Assembly (NCBI RefSeq): GCF_932526225.1
Contig: NC_064043.1
Location: forward strand, 1,383,501-1,447,500
Origin: Nematostella vectensis
Taxonomy: Eukaryota; Cnidaria; Anthozoa; Actiniaria; Edwardsiidae
DNA length: 64,000 nucleotides
Reading direction: 5' to 3'
Shown here: one piece after another, positions 1 to 15,900 of the stretch
Layout of the letters: every line of letters begins with the position of its first letter
How positions within the stretch are numbered: the stretch's first letter is position 1
The notes under the pieces: generated by a model
What the model saw: the letters and a program-made list of their open reading frames with translations, nothing else
Told to the model about the DNA's origin: nothing
Databases searched by the model: none
Position numbers and translations under genes: made by a program

Positions 1-120
1 TTGGTATACCCGAGATCGACATACCTTAGGATCAGGTGACCGCGAGATTTAGTGACTCGTTTGTATATCCGAAATCGACATACCTTAGGATCAGGTGATC
101 GCGAGATTTAGTGACTTGTT

Positions 121-3000
121 TGTAAACCCGAGATCGACATACCTTAGGATCAGGTGATTACGAGATTTAGTGACTCGTTTGTATACCGAAATCGACATAC
201 CTTAAGATCAGGTGATCGCGAGATTTAGTGACTCGTTTGTATACCCGAAATCGACATACCTTAGGATCAGGTGATCGCGAGATTTAGGGACTCGTTTGTA
301 CCCGAAATCGACATACCTTAGGATCAGATGATCGCGAGATTTAGTGACTCGTTTTTATACACGAAATCGTCATACCTTAGGATCAGGTGATCGCGAGATT
401 TGGTGACTCGTTTGTTACCCGAAATCGACATACCTTAGGATCAGGTAATCGCGAGATTTAGTGACTCGTTTTTATACACGAAATTGACATACCTTAGGAT
501 CAGGTGATCGCGAGATTTAGTGACTCGTTTTAATACACGAAATCGTCATACCTTAGGATCAGGTGATCGCGAGATTTAGTGACTCGTTTGTATACCCGAG
601 ATGGACATACCTTAGGATCAGGTGATCGAGAGATTTAAGGACTCGTTTGTATACCCTAGATCGACATACCTTAGGATCAGGTGATTGCGAGATTCAGTGA
701 CTCGTTTGTATACCCGAAATCGACATACCTTAGGATCAGGTGATCGCGAGATTTAGTGACTCGTTTTTATACACGAAATCGTCATACCTTAGGATCAGGT
801 GATCGCGAGATTTAGTGACTCGTTTTTAAACACGAAATTGTCATACCTTAGGATCAGGTGATCGCGAGATTTAGTGACTCGTTTGTATACCCGGATTGGA
901 CATACCTTAGGATCAGGTGATCGAGAGATTTAAGGACTCGTTTGTATACCCTAGATCGACATACATTAGCATCAGGTGATCGCGAGATTTGGTGACTCGT
1001 TTGTTACCCGAAATCGACATACCTTAGGATCAGGTAATCGCGAGATTTAGTGACTCGTTTTTATACACGAAATCGACATACTTTAGGATCAGGTGATCGC
1101 GAGATTTAGTGACTCGTTTTTATACCCGAAATCGTCATACCTTAGGATCAGGTGATCGCGAGATTTAGTGACTCGTTTTTATACACGAAATCGTCATACC
1201 TTAGGATCAGGTGATCGCGAGATTTAGTGACTCGTTTGTATACCCGAGATCGACATACCTTAGGATCAGGTGATTGCGAGATTTAGTGACTCATTTGTTA
1301 CCCGAAATCGACATACCTTAGGATCAGGTGATCGAGAGATTTTGTGACTCGTTTGTATACCCGAGATCGACATACCTTAGGATCAGGTGATTACGAGATT
1401 TAGTGACTCGTTTGTATACCGAAATCGACATACCTTAGGATCAGGTGATCGCGAGATTTAGTGACTCGTTTGTAAACCCGAGATCGACATACCTTAGGAT
1501 CAGGTGATTACGAGATTTAGTGACTCGTTTGTATACCGAAATCGACATACCTTAAGATCAGGTGATCGCGAGATTTAGTGACTCGTTTGTATACCCGAAA
1601 TCGACATACCTTAGGATCAGGTGATCGCGAGATTTAGGGACTCGTTTGTACCCGAAATCGACATACCTTAGGATCAGGTGATCGCGAGATTTAGTGACTC
1701 GTTTGTACCCGAAATCGACATACCTTAGGATCAGGTGATCGCGAGATTTAGTGACTCGTTTTTATACACGAAATCGTCATACCTTAGTATCAGGTGATCG
1801 CGAGATTTGGTGACTCGTTTGTTAACCGAAATCGACATACCTTAGGATCAGGTAATCGCGAGATTTAGTGACTCGTTTTTATACACGAAATCGACATACC
1901 TTAGGATCAGGTGATCGCGAGATTTAGTGACTCGTTTTAATACACGAAATCGTCATACCTTAGGATCAGGTGATCGCGAGATTTAGTGACTCGTTTGTAT
2001 ACCCGAGATGGACATACCTTAGGATCAGGTGATCGAGAGATTTAAGGACTCGTTTGTATACCCTAGATCGACATACCTTAGGATCAGGTGATTGCGAGAT
2101 TCAGTGACTCCTTTGTATACCCGAAATCGACATACCTTAGGATCAGGTGATCGCGAGATTTAGTGACTCGTTTTTATACACGAAATCGTCAAACCTTAGG
2201 ATCAGGTGATCGCGAGATTTAGTGACTCGTTTTTATACACGAAATTGTCATACCTTAGGATCAGGTGATCGCGAGATTTAGTGACTCGTTTGTATACCCG
2301 AGTTGGACATACCTTAGGATCAGGTGATCGAGAGATTTAAGGACTCGTTTGTATACCCTAGATCGACATACCTTAGCATCAGGTGATCGCGAGATTTGGT
2401 GACTCGTTTGTTACCCGAAATCGACATACCTTAGGATCAGGTAATCGCGAGATTTAGTGACTCGTTTTTATACACGAAATCGACATACTTTAGGATCTGG
2501 TGATCGCGAGATTTAGTGACTCGTTTTTATACACGAAATCGTCATACCTTAGGATCAGGTGATCGCGAGATTTAGTGACTCGTTTTTATACACGAAATCG
2601 TCATACCTTAGGATCAGGTGATCGCGAGATTTAGTGACTCGTTTGTATACCCGAGATCGACATACCTTAGGATCAGGTGATTGCGAGATTTAGTGACTCG
2701 TTTGTATACCCAAAATCGACATACCTTAGGATCAGGTGATCGCGAAATTTAGTGACTCGTTTGAATACCCGAAATCGACATACATTAGGATCAGGTGATC
2801 GCGAGATTTAGTGACTCGTTTGTATACCCGAGATCGACATACATTAGGATCAGGTGATTACGAGATTTAGTAACTCGTTTGTATACCAAAATCGACATAC
2901 CTTAAGATCAGGTGATCGCGAGATTTAGTGACTCGTTTGTATACCCGAAATCGACATACCTTAGGATCAGGTGATCGCGAGATTTAGAGACTCGTTTGTA
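121..3000. repeat. Higher-order repeat, 1,350-bp period
   Basis: Private variants recur at exactly 1,350 bp: the TGTAAACCCG variant at 121 and 1471; the short GTATACCGAA (later GTATACCAAA) variant at 181, 1531 and 2881; and the GATTTAGGGA plus 57-bp monomer combination at 281, 1631 and 2981. A further related block lies 2,524 bp downstream (3995, 4055). This shows block-wise amplification of about 23 monomers. Confidence 0.8.
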
Positions 3001-5360
3001 CCCGAAATCGACATACCTTAGGATCAGGTGATCGCGAGATTTAGTGACTCGTTTTTATACACGAAATCGTCATACCTTAGGATCAGGTGATCGCGAGATT
3101 TGGTGACTCATTTGTTACTCGAAATCGACATACCTTAGGATCAGGTAATCGCGAGATTTATTGACTTGTTTTTATACACGAAATCGACATACCTTAGGAT
3201 CAGGTGATCGCGAGATTTAGTGACCCGTTTTTATACACGAAATCGTCATACCTTAGGATCAGGTGATCGCGAGATTTAGTGACTCGTTTGTATACCCTAA
3301 TCGACATAACTTAGGATCAGGTGATCGCGAGATTTAGGGACTCGTTTGTATACCCGAAATCGACATACCTTAGGATCAGGTGATCGAGAGATTTAGTGAC
3401 TCGTTTTTATACACGAAATCGTCATACCTTAGGATCAGGTGATCGCGAGATTTAGTGACTCGTTTTTATACACGAAATCGTCACACCTTAGGATCAGGTG
3501 ATCGCGAGATTTGGTGACTCATTTGTTACCCGAAATCGACATACCTTAGGATCAGGTGATCGAGAGATTTTGTGACTCGTTTGTATACCCGAGATCGACA
3601 TACCTTAGGATCAGGTGATCGCGAGATTTAGTGACTCGTTTGTATACCCGAAATCGACATACCTTAGGATCAGGTGATCGCGAGATTTAGTGACTCGTTT
3701 GTATACCCGAGATCGACATACCTTAGGATCAGGTGATTACGAGATTTAGTGACTCGTTTGTATACCCGAAATCGACATACCTTAGGATCAGGTGATCGCG
3801 AAATTTAGTGACTCGTTTGAATACCCGAATTCGACATACATTAGGATCAGGTGATCGCGAGATTTAGTGACTCGTTGGTATACCCGAGATCGACATACCT
3901 TAGGATCAGGTGACCGCGAGATTTAGTGACTCGTTTGTATACCCGAAATCGACATACCTTAGGATCAGGTGATCGCGAGATTTAGTGACTCGTTTGTAAA
4001 CCCGAGATCGACATACCTTAGGATCAGGTGATTACGAGATTTAGTGACTCGTTTGTATACCGAAATCGACATACCTTAAGATCAGGTGATCGCGAGATTT
4101 AGTGACTCGTTTGTATACCCGAAATCGACATACCTTAGGATCAGGTGATCGCGAGATTTAGGGACTCGTTTGTACCCGAAATCGACATACCTTAGGATCA
4201 GGTGATCGCGAGATTTAGTGACTCGTTTTAATACACGAAATCGTCATACCTTAGGATCAGGTGATCGCGAGATTTAGTGACTCGTTTGTATACCCGAGAT
4301 GGACATACCTTAGGATCAGGTGATCGAGAGATTTAAGGACTCGTTTGTATACCCTAGATCGACATACCTTAGGATCAGGTGATCGCGAGATTTAGTGACT
4401 CGTTTTAATACACGAAATCGTCATACCTTAGGATCAGGTGATCGCGAGATTTAGTGACTCGTTTGTATACCCGAGATGGACATACCTTAGGATCAGGTGA
4501 TCGAGAGATTTAAGGACTCGTTTGTATACCCTAGATCGACATACCTTAGGATCAGGTGATTGCGAGATTCAGTGACTCGTTTGTATACCCGAAATCGACA
4601 TACCTTAGGATCAGGTGATCGAGAGATTTAGTGACTCGTTTGTATACCCGAAATCGACATACCTTAGGATCAGGTGATCGCGAGATTTAGGGACTCGTTC
4701 AAATAACCCGAAATCGACATACCTTAGGATCAGGTGATCGCGAGATTTAGTGACTCGTTTGTATACTCGAAATCGACATACCTTAGGATCAGGTGATCGC
4801 GAGATTTAGGGACTCGTTTGTATACCCGAAATCGACATACCTTAGGATCAGGTGATCGCGAGATTTGGTGACTCATTTGTTACCCGAAATCGACATACCT
4901 TAGGATCAGGTGATCGCGAGATTTTGTGACTCGTTTGTATACCCGAGATCGACATACCTTAGGATCAGGTGATCGCGAGATTTAGTGACTCGTTTTTATA
5001 CACGAAATCGTCATACATTAGGATCAGGTGATCGCGAGATTTAGTGACTCGTTTTTATACACGAAATCGTCATACCTTAGGATCAGGTGATCGCGAGATT
5101 TAGTGACTCGTTTGTATACCCGAGATGGACATACCTTAGGATCAGGTGATCGAGAGATTTAAGGACTCGTTTGTATACCCTAGATCGACATACCTTAGCA
5201 TCAGGTGATCGCGAGATTTGGTGACTCGTTTTTATACACGAAATCGTCATACCTTAGGATCAGGTGATCGCGAGATTTGGTGACTCATTTGTTACCCGAA
5301 ATCGACATACCTTAGGATAAGGTGATTGCGAGATTTAGTGACTCGTTTGTATACCCGAAA

Positions 5361-8300
5361 TCAACATACCTTAAGATCAGGTGATCGCGAGATTTAGTGA
5401 CTCATTTGTTACCCAAAATCGACATACCTAAGGATCAGGTGATCGCGAGATTTTGTGACTCGTTTGTATACCCGAAATCGACATACCTTAGGATCAGGTG
5501 ATCGAGAGATTTAGTGACTCGTTTGTATACCCGAAATCGACATACCTTAGGATCAGGTGATCGCGAGATTTAGGCACTCGTTTAAATAACCCGAAATCGA
5601 CATACCTTAGGATCAGGTGATTGCGAGATTTAGTGACTCGCTTTTTTACACGAAATCGTCATACCTTAGGATCAGGTGATCGCGAGATTTGGTGACTCAT
5701 TTGTTACCCGAAATCGACATACCTTAGGATCAGGTAATCGCGAGATTTAGTGACTCGTTTTTATACCAGAAATCGACATACCTTAGGATCAGGTGATCGC
5801 GAGATTTAGTGACTCGTTTGTATACCCGAAATCGACATACCTTAGGATAAGGTGATTGCGAGATTTCGTGACTCGTTTGTATACCCGAAATCGACATACC
5901 TTAGGATCAGGTGATCGCGAGATTTCGTGACTCGTTTGTATACCCGAAATCGACATACCTTAGGATCAGGTGATCGCAAGATTTGGTGACTCGTTTGTAT
6001 ACCCAAAATCGACATACCTTAGGATAAGGTGATTGCGAGATTCAGTGACTCGTTTGTATACCCGAAATCGACATACCTTAGGATCAGGTGATCGCGAGAT
6101 TTAGTGACTCGTTTTTATACACGAAATCGTCATACCTTAGGATCAGGTGATCGCGAGATTTAGTGACTCGTTTTTATACACGAAATCGTCATACCTTAGG
6201 ATCAGGTGATCGCGAGATTTAGTGACTCGTTTGTATACCCGAGTTGGACATACCTTAGGATCAGGTGATCGAGAGATTTAAGGACTCGTTTGTATACCCT
6301 AGATCGACATACCTTAGCATCAGGTGATCGCGAGATTTGGTGACTCGTTTGTTACCCGAAATCGACATACCTTAGGATCAGGTAATCGCGAGATTTAGTG
6401 ACTCGTTTTTATACACGAAATCGACATACTTTAGGATCAGGTGATCGCGAGATTTAGTGACTCGTTTTTATACACGAAATCGTCATACCTTAGGATCAGG
6501 TGATCGCGAGATTTAGTGACTCGTTTGTATACCCGAGATCGACATACCTTAGGATCAGGTAATCGCGAGATTTAGTGACTCGTTTTTATACACGAAATCG
6601 ACATACTTTAGGATCAGGTGATCGCGAGATTTAGTGACTCGTTTTTATACACGAAATCGTCATACCTTAGGATCAGGTAATCGCGAGATTTAGTGACTCG
6701 TTTGTATACCCGAGATCGACATACCTTAGGATCAGGTGATTGCGAGATTTAGTGACTCGTTTGTATACCCAAAATCGACATACCTTAGGATCAGGTGATC
6801 GCGAAATTTAGTGACTCGTTTGAATACCCGAAATCGACATACATTAGGATCAGGTGATCGCGAGATTTAGTGACTCGTTGGTATACCCGAGATCGACATA
6901 CCTTAGGATCAGGTGACCGCGAGATTTAGTGACTCGTTTGTATACACGAAATCGTCATACCTTAGGATCAGGTGATCGCAAGATTTAGTGACTCGTTTTT
7001 ATACCAGAAATCGACATACCTTAGGATCAGGTGATCGCGAGATTTAGTGACTCGTTTGTATACCCGAAATAGACATACCTTAGGATAAGGTGATTGCGAG
7101 ATTTAGTGACTCGTTTGTATACCCGAAATCGACATACCTTAGGATCAGGTGATCGCGAGATTTAGGGACTCGTTTGTATAACCGAAATCGACATACCTTA
7201 GGATCAGGTGATCGCGAGATTTAGTGACTCGTTTGTATACCCGAAATCGACATACCTTAGGATCAGGTGATCAAGAGATTTGGTGACTCGTTTGTATACC
7301 CGAAATCGACATACCTTAGGATCAGGTGATCGCGAGATTTAGGGACTCGTTTGTATACCCGAAATCGACATACCTTAGGATCAGGTGATCGCGAGATTTA
7401 GTGACTCGTTTTTATACACGAAATCGTCATACCTTAGGATTAGGTGATCGCGAGATTTGGTGACTCATTTGTTACCCGAAATCGACATACCTTAGGATCA
7501 GGTAATCGCGAGATTTAGTGACTTGTTTTTATACACGAAATCGACATACCTTAGGATCAGGTGATCGCGAGATTTAGTGACCCGTTTTTATACACGAAAT
7601 CGTCATACCTTAGGATCAGGTGATCGAGAGATTTTGTGACTCGTTTGTATACCCGAAATCGACATACCTTAGGATCAGGTGATAGCAAGATTTAGAGACT
7701 CGTTTAAATAACCCGAAATCGACATACCTTAGGATCAGGTGATCGCGAGATTTAGTGACTCGTTTGTATACCCGAAATCGACATACCTTAGGATCAGGTG
7801 ATCGCGAGATTTAGAGACTCGTTTGTATACCCGAAATCGACATACCTTAGGATCAGGTGATCGCGAGATTTGGTGACTCATTTGTTACCCGAAATCGACA
7901 TACCTTAGGATCAGGTGATCGCGAGATTTTGTGACTCGTTTGTATACCCGAAATCGACATACCTTAGGATCAGGTGATCGCGAGATTTAGGGACTCGTTT
8001 GTATACCCGAGATCGACATACCTTAGGATCAGGTGATTGCGAGATTTAGTGACTCGTTTGTATACCCAAAATCGACATACCTTAGGATCAGGTGATCGCG
8101 AAATTTAGTGACTCGTTTGAATACCCGAAATCGACATACATTAGGATCAGGTGATCGCGAGATTTAGTGACTCGTTGGTATACCCGAGATCGACATACCT
8201 TAGGATCAGGTGATCGCGAGATTTAGTGACTCGTTTTTATACACGAAATCGTCATACATTAGGATCAGGTGATCGCGAGATTTAGTGACTCGTTTTTATA

Positions 8301-9430
8301 CACGAAATCGTCATACCTTAGGATCAGGTGATCGCGAGATTTGGTGACTCATTTGTTACCCGAAATCGACATACCTTAGGATCAGGTAATCGCGAGATTT
8401 AGTGACTTGTTTTTATACACGAAATCGACATACCTTAGGATCAGGTGATCGCGAGATTTAGTGACCCGTTTTTATACACGAAATCGTCATACCTTAGGAT
8501 CAGGTGATCGAGAGATTTTGTGACTCGTTTGTATACCCGAAATCGACATACCTTAGGATCAGGTGATCGCGAGATTTAGGGACTCGTTTAAATAACCCGA
8601 AATCGACATACCTTAGGATCAGGTGATCGAGAGATTTTGTGACTCGTTTGTATACCCGAAATCGACATACCTTAGGATCAGGTGATCGCGAGATTTAGGG
8701 ACTCGTTTAAATAACCCGAAATCGACATACCTTAGGATCAGGTGATTGCGAGATTTAGTGACTCGTTTGTATACCCGAAATCGACATACCTTAGGATCAG
8801 GTGATCGCGAGATTTGGTGACTCATTTGTTACCCGAAATCGACATACCTTAGGATCAGGTGATCGCGAGATTTTGTGACTCGTTTGTATACCCGAGATCG
8901 ACATACCTTAGGATCAGGTGATCGCGAGATTTAGTGACTCGTTTTTATACACGAAATCGTCATACATTAGGATCAGGTGATCGCGAGATTTAGTGACTCG
9001 TTTTTATACACGAAATCGTCATACCTTAGGATCAGGTGATCGCGAGATTTAGTGACTCGTTTGTATACCCGAGATGGACATACCTTAGCATCAGGTGATC
9101 GCGAGATTTTGTGACTCGTTTTTATACACGAAATCGTCATACCTTAGGATCAGGTGATCGCGAGATTTGGTGACTCATTTGTTACCCGAAATCGACATAC
9201 CTTAGGATAAGGTGATTGCGAGATTTAGTGACTCGTTTGTATACCCGAAATCAACATACCTTAAGATCAGGTGATCGCGAGATTTAGTGACTCATTTGTT
9301 ACCCAAAATCGACATACCTAAGGATCAGGTGATCGCGAGATTTTGTGACTCGTTTGTATACCCGAAATCGACATACCTTAGGATCAGGTGATCGAGAGAT
9401 TTAGTGACTCGTTTGTATACCCGAAATCGA
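5361..9430. repeat. Block duplication at 3,890-bp spacing
   Basis: The TCAACATACC variant at 5361 recurs at 9251, and the GACATACCTA variant at 5421 recurs at 9311, both 3,890 bp apart. The monomer order around both copies is the same. Confidence 0.7.
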
Positions 9431-9944
9431 CATACCTTAGGATCAGGTGATCGCGAGATTTAGGGACTCGTTTAAATAACCCAAAATCGACATACCTTAG
9501 GATCAGGTGATTGCGAGATTTAGTGACTCGTTTTTATACACGAAATCGTCATACCTTAGGATCAGGTGATCGCGAGATTTGGTGACTCATTTGTTACCCG
9601 AAATCGACATACCTTAGGATCAGGTAATCGCGAGATTTAGTGACTCGTTTTTATACCAGAAATCGACATACCTTAGGATCAGGTGATCGCGAGATTTAGT
9701 GACTCGTTTGTATACCCGAAATCGACATACCTTAGGATAAGGTGATTGCGAGATTTCGTGACTCGTTTGTATACCCGAAATCGACATACCTTAGGATCAG
9801 GTGATCGCGAGATTTCGTGACTCGTTTGTATACCCGAAATCGACATACCTTAGGATCAGGTGATCGCAAGATTTGGTGACTCGTTTGTATACCCAAAATC
9901 GACATACCTTAGGATAAGGTGATTGCGAGATTTCGTGACTCGTT

Positions 9945-10760
9945 TGTATTCCCGAAATCGACATACCTTAGGATCATGTGATCGCGAGATTTAGTGACTC
10001 GTTTGTATACCCGAAATCGACATACCTTAAAATCAGGTGATCGCGAGATTTAGTGACTCGTTTGTATACCCGAAATCGACATACCTTAAAATCAGGTGAT
10101 CGCGAGATTTAGGGACTCGTTTAAATAACCCAAAATCGACATACCTTAGGATCAGGTGATTGCGAGATTTAGTGACTCGTTTTTATACACGAAATCGTCA
10201 TACCTTAGGATCAGGTGATCGCGAGATTTGGTGACTCATTTGTTACCCGAAATCGACATACCTTAGGATCAGGTAATCGCGAGATTTAGTGACTCGTTTT
10301 TATACCAGAAATCGACATACCTTAGGATCAGGTGATCGCGAGATTTAGTGACTCGTTTGTATACCCGAAATCGACATACCTTAGGATAAGGTGATTGCGA
10401 GATTTCGTGACTCGTTTGTATACCCGAAATCGACATACCTTAGGATCAGGTGATCGCGAGATTTCGTGACTCGTTTGTATACCCGAAATCGACATACCTT
10501 AGGATCAGGTGATCGCAAGATTTGGTGACTCGTTTGTATACCCAAAATCGACATACCTTAGGATAAGGTGATTGCGAGATTTCGTGACTCGTTTGTATTC
10601 CCGAAATCGACATACCTTAGGATCATGTGATCGCGAGATTTAGTGACTCGTTTGTATACCCGAAATCGACATACCTTAAAATCAGGTGATCGCGAGATTT
10701 AGTGACTCGTTTGTATACCCGAAATCGACATACCTTAAAATCAGGTGATCGCGAGATTTA
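9945..10760. repeat. Higher-order repeat, 649-bp period (11 monomers)
   Basis: The TGTATTCCC variant recurs 649 bp apart (near 9945 and 10594) and so does the CATACCTTAA variant (10021 and 10670). 649 is exactly 11 x 59. Confidence 0.7.
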
Positions 10761-12910
10761 GTGACTCGTTTGTATACCCGAAATCGACATACCTTAGGAT
10801 CAGGTGATCGCGAGATTTAGTGACTCGTTTTTATACACGAAATCGTCATACCTTAGGATCAGGTGATCGCGAGATTTGGTGACTCGTTTGTATACCCGAG
10901 ATCGACATACCTTAGGATCAGGTGATCGCGAGATTTAGTGACTCGTTTTTATACACGAAATCGTCATACATTAGGATCAGGTGATCGCGAGATTTAGTGA
11001 CTCGTTTTTATACACGAAATCGTCATACCTTAGGATCAGGTGATCGCGAGATTTAGTGACTCGTTTGTATACCCGAAATCGACATACCTTAGTATCAGGT
11101 GATCGCGAGATTTAGTGACTCGTTTGTATACCCGAAATCGACATACCTTAGCATCAGGTGATCGCGAGATTTAGGGACTCGTTTGTATACCCGAAATCGA
11201 CATACCTTAGGATCAGGTGATCGCGAGATTTGGTGACTCATTTGTTACCCGAAATCGACATACCTTAGGATCAGGTGATCGCGAGATTTTGTGACTCGTT
11301 TGTATACCCGAGATCGACATACCTTAGGATCAGGTGATCGCGAGATTTAGTGACTCGTTTTTATACACGAAATCGTCATACATTAGGATCAGGTGATCGC
11401 GAGATTTAGTGACTCGTTTTTATACACGAAATCGTCATACCTTAGGATCAGGTGATCGCGAGATTTAGTGACTCGTTTGTATACCCGAGATGGACATACC
11501 TTAGGATCAGGTGATCGAGAGATTTAAGGACTCGTTTGTATACCCTAGATCGACATAACTTAGCATCAGGTTATCGCGAGATTTGGTGACTCGTTTTTAT
11601 ACACGAAATCGTCATACCTTAGGATCAGGTGATCGCGAGATTTAGTGACTCGTTTGTATACCCGAAATCAACATACCTTAAGATCAGGTGATCGCGAGAT
11701 TTAGTGACTCATTTGTTACCCAAAATCGACATACCTAAGGATCAGGTGATCGCGAGATTTTGTGACTCGTTTGTATACCCGAAATCGACATACCTTAGGA
11801 TCAGGTGATCGAGAGATTTAGTGACTCGTTTGTATACCCGAAATCGACATACCTTAGGATCAGGTGATTGCGAGATTTAGTGACTCGTTTTTTTACACGA
11901 AATCGTCATACCTTAGGATCAGGTGATCGCGAGATTTGGTGACTCATTTGTTACCCGAAATCGACATACCTTAGGATCAGGTAATCGCGAGATTTAGTGA
12001 CTCGTTTTTATACCAGAAATCGACATACCTTAGGATCAGGTGATCGCGAGATTTAGTGACTCGTTTGTATACCCGAAATCGACATACCTTAGGATAAGGT
12101 GATTGCGAGATTTCGTGACTCGTTTGTATACCCGAAATCGACATACCTTAGGATCAGGTGATCGCGAGATTTCGTGACTCGTTTGTATACCCGAAATCGA
12201 CATACCTTAGGATCAGGTGATCGCAAGATTTGGTGACTCGTTTGTATACCCAAAATCGACATACCTTAGGATAAGGTGATTGCGAGATTCAGTGACTCGT
12301 TTGTATACCCGAAATCGACATACCTTAGGATCAGGTGATCGCGAGATTTAGTGACTCGTTTTTATACCAGAAATCGACATACCTTAGGATCAGGTGATCG
12401 CGAGATTTAGTGACTCGTTTGTATACCCGAGTTGGACATACCTTAGGATCAGGTGATCGAGAGATTTAAGGACTCGTTTGTATACCCTAGATCGACATAC
12501 CTTAGCATCAGGTGATCGCGAGATTTGGTGACTCGTTTGTTACCCGAAATCGACATACCTTAGGATCAGGTAATCGCGAGATTTAGTGACTCGTTTTTAT
12601 ACACGAAATCGACATACTTTAGGATCAGGTGATCGCGAGATTTAGTGACTCGTTTTTATACACGAAATCGTCATACCTTAGGATCAGGTGATCGCGAGAT
12701 TTAGTGACTCGTTTGTATACCCGAGATCGACATACCTTAGGATCAGGTAATCGCGAGATTTAGTGACTCGTTTTTATACACGAAATCGACATACTTTAGG
12801 ATCAGGTGATCGCGAGATTTAGTGACTCGTTTGTATACCCGAAATCGACATACCTTAGGATCAGGTGATCAAGAGATTTGGTGACTCGTTTGTATACCCG
12901 AGATCGACAT

Positions 12911-15900
12911 ACCTTAGAATCAGGTGATTGCGAGATTTAGTGACTCGTTTGTATACCCAAAATCGACATACCTTAGGATCAGGTGATCGCGAAATTTAGT
13001 GACTCGTTTGAATACCCGAAATCGACATACATTAGGATCAGGTGATCGCGAGATTTAGTGACTTGTTGGTATACCCGAGATCGACATACCTTAGGATCAG
13101 GTGACCGCGAGATTTAGTGACTCGTTTGTATACACGAAATCGTCATACCTTAGGATCAGGTGATCGCAAGATTTAGTGACTCGTTTTTATACCAGAAATC
13201 GACATACCTTAGGATCAGGTGATCGCGAGATTTAGTGACTCGTTTGTATACCCGAAATCGACATACCTTAGGATCAGGTGATCGCGAGATTTAGGGACTC
13301 GTTTGTATAACCGAAATCGACATACCTTAGGATCAGGTGATCGCGAGATTTAGTGACTCGTTTGTAGACCCGAAATCGACATACCTTAGGATCAGGTGAT
13401 CAAGAGATTTGGTGACTCGTTTGTATACCCGAAATCGACATACCTTAGGATCAGGTGATCGCGAGATTTAGGGACTCGTTTGTATACCCGAAATCGACAT
13501 ACCTTAGGATCAGGTGATCGCGAGATTTAGTGACTCGTTTTTATACACGAAATCGTCATACCTTAGGATCAGGTGATCGCGAGATTTGGTGACTCATTTG
13601 TTACCCGAAATCGACATACCTTAGGATCAGGTAATCGCGAGATTTAGTGACTTGTTTTTATACACGAAATTGACATACCTTAGGATCAGGTGATCGCGAG
13701 ATTTAGTGACCCGTTTTTATACACGAAATCGTCATACCTTAGGATCAGGTGATCGAGAGATTTTGTGACTCGTTTGTATACCCGAAATCGACATACCTTA
13801 GGATCAGGTGATCGCGAGATTTAGGGACTCGTTTAAATAACCCGAAATCGACATACCTTAGGATCAGGTGATCGCGAGATTTAGTGACTCGTTTGTATAC
13901 CCGAAATCGACATACCTTAGGATCAGGTGATCGCGAGATTTAGGGACTCGTTTGTATACCCGAGATCGACATACCTTAGGATCAGGTGATCGCGAGATTT
14001 GGTGACTCATTTGTTACCCGAAATCGACATACCTTAGGATCAGGTGATCGCGAGATTTTGTGACTCGTTTGTATACCCGAGATCGACATACCTTAGGATC
14101 AGGTGATCGCGAGATTTAGTGACTCGTTTTTATACACGAAATCGTCATACATTAGGATCAGGTGATCGCGAGATTTAGTGACTCGTTTTTATACACGAAA
14201 TCGTCATACCTTAGGATCAGGTGATCGCGAGATTTAGTGACTCGTTTGTATACCCGAGATGGACATACCTTAGGATCAGGTGATCGAGAGATTTAAGGAC
14301 TCGTTTTTATACCCTAGATCGACATACCTTAGCATCAGGTGATCGCGAGATTTGGTGACTCGTTTTTATACACGAAATCGTCATACCTTAGGATCAGGTG
14401 ATCGCGAGATTTGGTGACTCATTTGTTACCCGAAATCGACATACCTTAGGATAAGGTGATTGCGAGATTTAGTGACTCGTTTGTATACCCGAAATCAACA
14501 TACCTTAAGATCAGGTGATCGCGAGATTTAGTGACTCATTTGTTACCCAAAATCGACATACCTAAGGATCACGTGATCGCGAGATTTTGTGACTCGTTTG
14601 TATACCCGAAATCGACATACCTTAGGATCAGGTGATCGAGAGATTTAGTGACTCGTTTGTATACCCGAAATCGACATACCTTAGGATCAGGTGATCGCGA
14701 GATTTAGGGACTCGTTTAAATAACCCGAAATCGACATACCTTAGGATCAGGTGATTGCGAGATTTAGTGACTCGTTTTTATACACGAAATCGTCATACCT
14801 TAGGATCAGGTGATCGCGAGATTTGGTGACTCATTTGTTACCCGAAATCGACATACCTTAGGATCAGGTAATCGCGAGATTTAGTGACTCGTTTTTATAC
14901 CAGAAATCGACATACCTTAGGATCAGGTGATCGCGAGATTTAGTGACTCGTTTGTATACCCGAAATCGACATACCTTAGGATAAGGTGATTGCGAGATTT
15001 CGTGACTCGTTTGTATACCCGAAATCGACATACCTTAGGATCAGGTGATCGCGAGATTTCGTGACTCGTTTGTATACCCGAAATCGACATACCTTAGGAT
15101 CAGGTGATCGCAAGATTTGGTGACTCGTTTGTATACCCAAAATCGACATACCTTAGGATAAGGTGATTGCGAGATTTCGTGACTCGTTTGTATTCCCGAA
15201 ATCGACATACCTTAGGATCATGTGATCGCGAGATTTAGTGACTAGTTTGTATACCCGAAATCGACATACCTTAAAATCAGGTGATCGCGAGATTTAGTGA
15301 CTCGTTTGTATACCCGAAATCGACATACCTTAGGATCAGGTGATCGCGAGATTTAGGGAGTCGTTTGTTTACCCGAAATCGACATACCTTAGGATCAGGT
15401 GATCGCGAGATTTAGTGACTCGTTTTTATACACGAAATCGTCATACCTTAGGATCAGGTGATCGCAAGATTTGGTGACTCGTTTGTTACACGAAATTGAC
15501 ATACCTTAGGATTAGGTAATCGCGAGATTTAGTGACTCGTTTTTATACACGAAATCGACATACCTTAGGATCAGGTGATCGCAAGATTTAGTGACTCGTT
15601 TTTATACACGAAATCGTCATACCTTAGGATCAGGTGATCGCGAGATTTAGTGACTCGTTTGTATACCCGAGATGGACATACCTTAGGATCAGGTGATCGC
15701 GAGATTTAGGGACTCGTTTGTATACCCGAGATCGACATACCTAAGGATCAGGTGATTGCGAGATTTAGTGACTCGTTTGTATACCCGAAATCGACATACC
15801 TTAGGATCAGGTGATCGCGAGATTTAGTGACTCGTTTTTATACACGAAATCGACATACTTTAGGATTAGGTGATCGCGAGATTTAGTGACTCGTTTTTAT